Translations under genes and position numbers: made by a program
The notes under the pieces: generated by a model
Seen by the model: only the letters and a program-made list of their open reading frames with translations
Told to the model about the DNA's origin: nothing
Databases searched by the model: none
In this document: positions 62,462 to 64,000 of the stretch, one piece after another
Layout of the letters: the number at the start of each line of letters is the position of its first letter
Position numbering within the stretch: position 1 is the first letter of the stretch
NCBI RefSeq assembly: GCF_963677065.1
Contig: NZ_OY781872.1
Location: 677,419 to 741,418 of the forward strand
DNA from: an uncultured Methanoregula sp.
GTDB taxonomy: Archaea; Halobacteriota; Methanomicrobia; Methanomicrobiales; Methanospirillaceae
Direction of reading: 5' to 3'
DNA length: 64,000 bases

Positions 62462-64000
62462 GTGATTTCCAACACCATACAAATTCTCTATGTCGATGAC
62501 GAATCCGAACTCCTGGAGATCGGCAAGCTCTACCTGGAGGATGAACTGGACTTTTCCGTTGATTGCGTAACCTCGGGAGGGGATGCCCTCGAACGGATCT
62601 CGTCCGGCACGTACGATGTCATTGTCTCAGATTACCAGATGCCCCGGATGAACGGCATTTCCCTCCTGAAGACCGTGCGCTCAGCGGGAAGGGATATCCC
62701 GTTCATCCTCTTCACCGGCAAAGGGCGGGAGGATGTGGTGATCGATGCCTTCAACCACGGGGCGGACTTCTATCTCCAGAAGGGCGGGGAGCCGGATGCC
62801 CAGTTTGCAGAACTGGCCCACAAGATCAGGAAATCCGTGGAGCGCAAGCGGGGGGATAGTGCGCTCCAGGAGAGCGAACGCAAATACCGCAACCTGTACC
62901 AGTATGCCCTGGTCGGCCTCTTTGAGACGCGCCTTACGGACGGGACCATTGTGGCATGCAACCAGCGGTACTGCGATCTCTTCGGGTTTTTTTCCGTTGA
63001 GGATGCCATCGGGGAGAGCGTTGTCCATCTCTACGAGCAGCCCGGGGATCGTCCTGAAGTGAGCCACATTCTTCGCGAGCAGGGACAGATCAGCAATCAC
63101 GAAGTCCGGTTCATCAACCAGCTGACCGGTCACCGGTTCTGGGCACAGTTTTCTGCACGGTACAATAAAGAAAAAGACGTGGCGGAAGGCACCATCATCG
63201 ACATCACCGACAGAAAAAATGCCGAAGAGTTGCTGAGGGAGAGCCAGCGGGCCCTTGCAACGCTCCTGATAAACCTGCCCGGGATGGCCTACCGGTGCAG
63301 CTACAACCGGAAATGGACTATGGAATTCGTGAGCAACGGATGCAGGGATCTCACGGGATTCGAGCCCTCCGATCTTATCGAGGACGGGACAGTTGCTTTT
63401 TTTGATCTCATTCACCCGGATGACCAGGAGCCGGTCCGGGATCAGATCCGGCGGGCCGTGAGGAAGCATGAGAAGTTCCAGATCTTTTACCGGATTCTCA
63501 CCGCGGACGGATCGGAAAAAAATGTCTGGGAGCAGGGTCTCGGAGTCTTCTCGCCCCAGGGAGAGTTGCAGGCAATCGAGGGATTCATCATCGATATCAC
63601 CGACAGGAAACTCCTGGAGGCGGACCTGGAGAGGGAGCAGCGCGAGCTGAAGATGTCCTGCGACCGGCTTTTAGAGCGCGATCGGATACTTCGGATCAAC
63701 GAAGAGAGGCTGCGCATGGCGCAGAGGATCGGCCGCACTGGCAGCTGGGAGTACGAGATAGGGGCGGAGACTGTATGGGGATCGGAGGAGGGGCTCGCTA
63801 TTCTCGGTTACCCGCCCGCCGCAGGATCCCTTCCGCTTGCGGAGATCGAAGATCTCATCCCGGATCGGGAGCGGGTCCGCCAGGCACTTGAGGATCTGAT
63901 CGAGAAAGGGACGGCGTACGATATTGAATATCTCATTCATCCTGCGGATGGATCCGAGCCGAAAGTTATCCATTCCATGGCCCTGCTCGAGCGCGAGGAC
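62462..64000 (+). CDS. Receiver/multi-PAS signalling protein, N-terminal part (3' truncated by window)
   Basis: A paralogue of the preceding kinase; the frame is open to the last base (513 codons seen). Start GTG at 62462 is 3 bases after the previous stop. The receiver (about 1-120) has YVDDESELLEIG, VSDYQMPRMNG (phospho-Asp) and ILFTGKGRED. PAS units begin near residues 140, 260 and 420; two end in the same IDITDRK. The C-terminal kinase domain is expected beyond the window but not seen. The receiver domains of both proteins share several identical blocks (FILFTGKGRE, GADFYLQKGG), showing duplication. Confidence 0.9.
   Translation, partial: MISNTIQILYVDDESELLEIGKLYLEDELDFSVDCVTSGGDALERISSGTYDVIVSDYQMPRMNGISLLKTVRSAGRDIPFILFTGKGREDVVIDAFNHGADFYLQKGGEPDAQFAELAHKIRKSVERKRGDSALQESERKYRNLYQYALVGLFETRLTDGTIVACNQRYCDLFGFFSVEDAIGESVVHLYEQPGDRPEVSHILREQGQISNHEVRFINQLTGHRFWAQFSARYNKEKDVAEGTIIDITDRKNAEELLRESQRALATLLINLPGMAYRCSYNRKWTMEFVSNGCRDLTGFEPSDLIEDGTVAFFDLIHPDDQEPVRDQIRRAVRKHEKFQIFYRILTADGSEKNVWEQGLGVFSPQGELQAIEGFIIDITDRKLLEADLEREQRELKMSCDRLLERDRILRINEERLRMAQRIGRTGSWEYEIGAETVWGSEEGLAILGYPPAAGSLPLAEIEDLIPDRERVRQALEDLIEKGTAYDIEYLIHPADGSEPKVIHSMALLERED

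Overview
The window is chromosomal DNA from a methanogenic archaeon, most likely of the order Methanomicrobiales and close to Methanoregula. This is a judgement from protein content, not a database match. The archaeal markers are eIF2-gamma, RNA polymerase E'/E'', S24e/S27ae/L40e, fused Kae1-Bud32, TiaS, thermosome, AglB/STT3, archaellin-like proteins and TATA-type promoters. A coenzyme F390 synthetase-like gene and a four-subunit pyruvate:ferredoxin oxidoreductase fit a methanogen. Genes are dense, with many ATGA/GTGA overlaps and several GTG or TTG starts.

Layout. 1-8056: amino-sugar nucleotide synthesis and glycosylation (two sugar nucleotidyltransferases, GlmS, a hexapeptide acyltransferase, a GT4 glycosyltransferase, the AglB oligosaccharyltransferase). 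8190-14687: an information-processing cluster (eIF2-gamma, PIN protein, rpoE1, rpoE2, dephospho-CoA kinase, S24e, S27ae, Kae1-Bud32, ITPase, L40e). 14914-20884: HtpX, tandem tRNA-Gly/tRNA-Val, a DUF362 protein, a TMEM175-like membrane protein, two G-rich 90-bp repeats, an MBL-fold hydrolase and a transglutaminase-like protein. 21079-26784: a small duplicated-motif protein, two class III signal peptide (archaellin/pilin-like) proteins, an F390 synthetase-like ligase divergent from a radical SAM/SPASM enzyme, and small Cys-containing proteins. 27225-33643: a complete trpEGDCFBA operon. 33700-38337: a DUF333 lipoprotein, then an ArsR-type regulator divergent from cupin-hgcA-hgcB-arsC, then malic enzyme. 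38357-45465: TruA, a PHP phosphoesterase, a DHPS-like protein, parvulin, acetolactate decarboxylase, JAMM protease, RibL-like protein and a KhtTU-type K+/H+ antiporter. 45753-48184: a stand-alone CARF-like/HTH regulator followed by an AT-rich, palindrome-rich, gene-poor stretch. 48185-50955: porBAGD. 51044-57224: unknown protein, zinc-ribbon protein, cupredoxin-like lipoprotein, thermosome, HTH regulator, TiaS. 57365-64000: two large REC-PAS signalling proteins, the second running off the window.

The most notable system is at 34333-37004. HgcA has the cap-helix motif NVWCAAGK and five membrane segments. HgcB is a 2[4Fe-4S] ferredoxin with a Cys-rich tail. Together they are the known determinants of mercury methylation. 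Here they lie in one apparent transcription unit with a cupin and a thioredoxin-type arsenate reductase (Cys10/82/89), divergent from an ArsR repressor with a CVC metal motif. Two TTTCA-N8-TGAAA inverted repeats lie in the 76-bp divergent promoter. HgcAB is known. The arsenic-type control and the cupin partner are the parts worth testing.

Other items are the G-rich repeats, the CARF-like regulator with its palindromic surroundings, the F390-ligase/radical SAM pair, and candidate operators at trp, thermosome and the gene at 51044.
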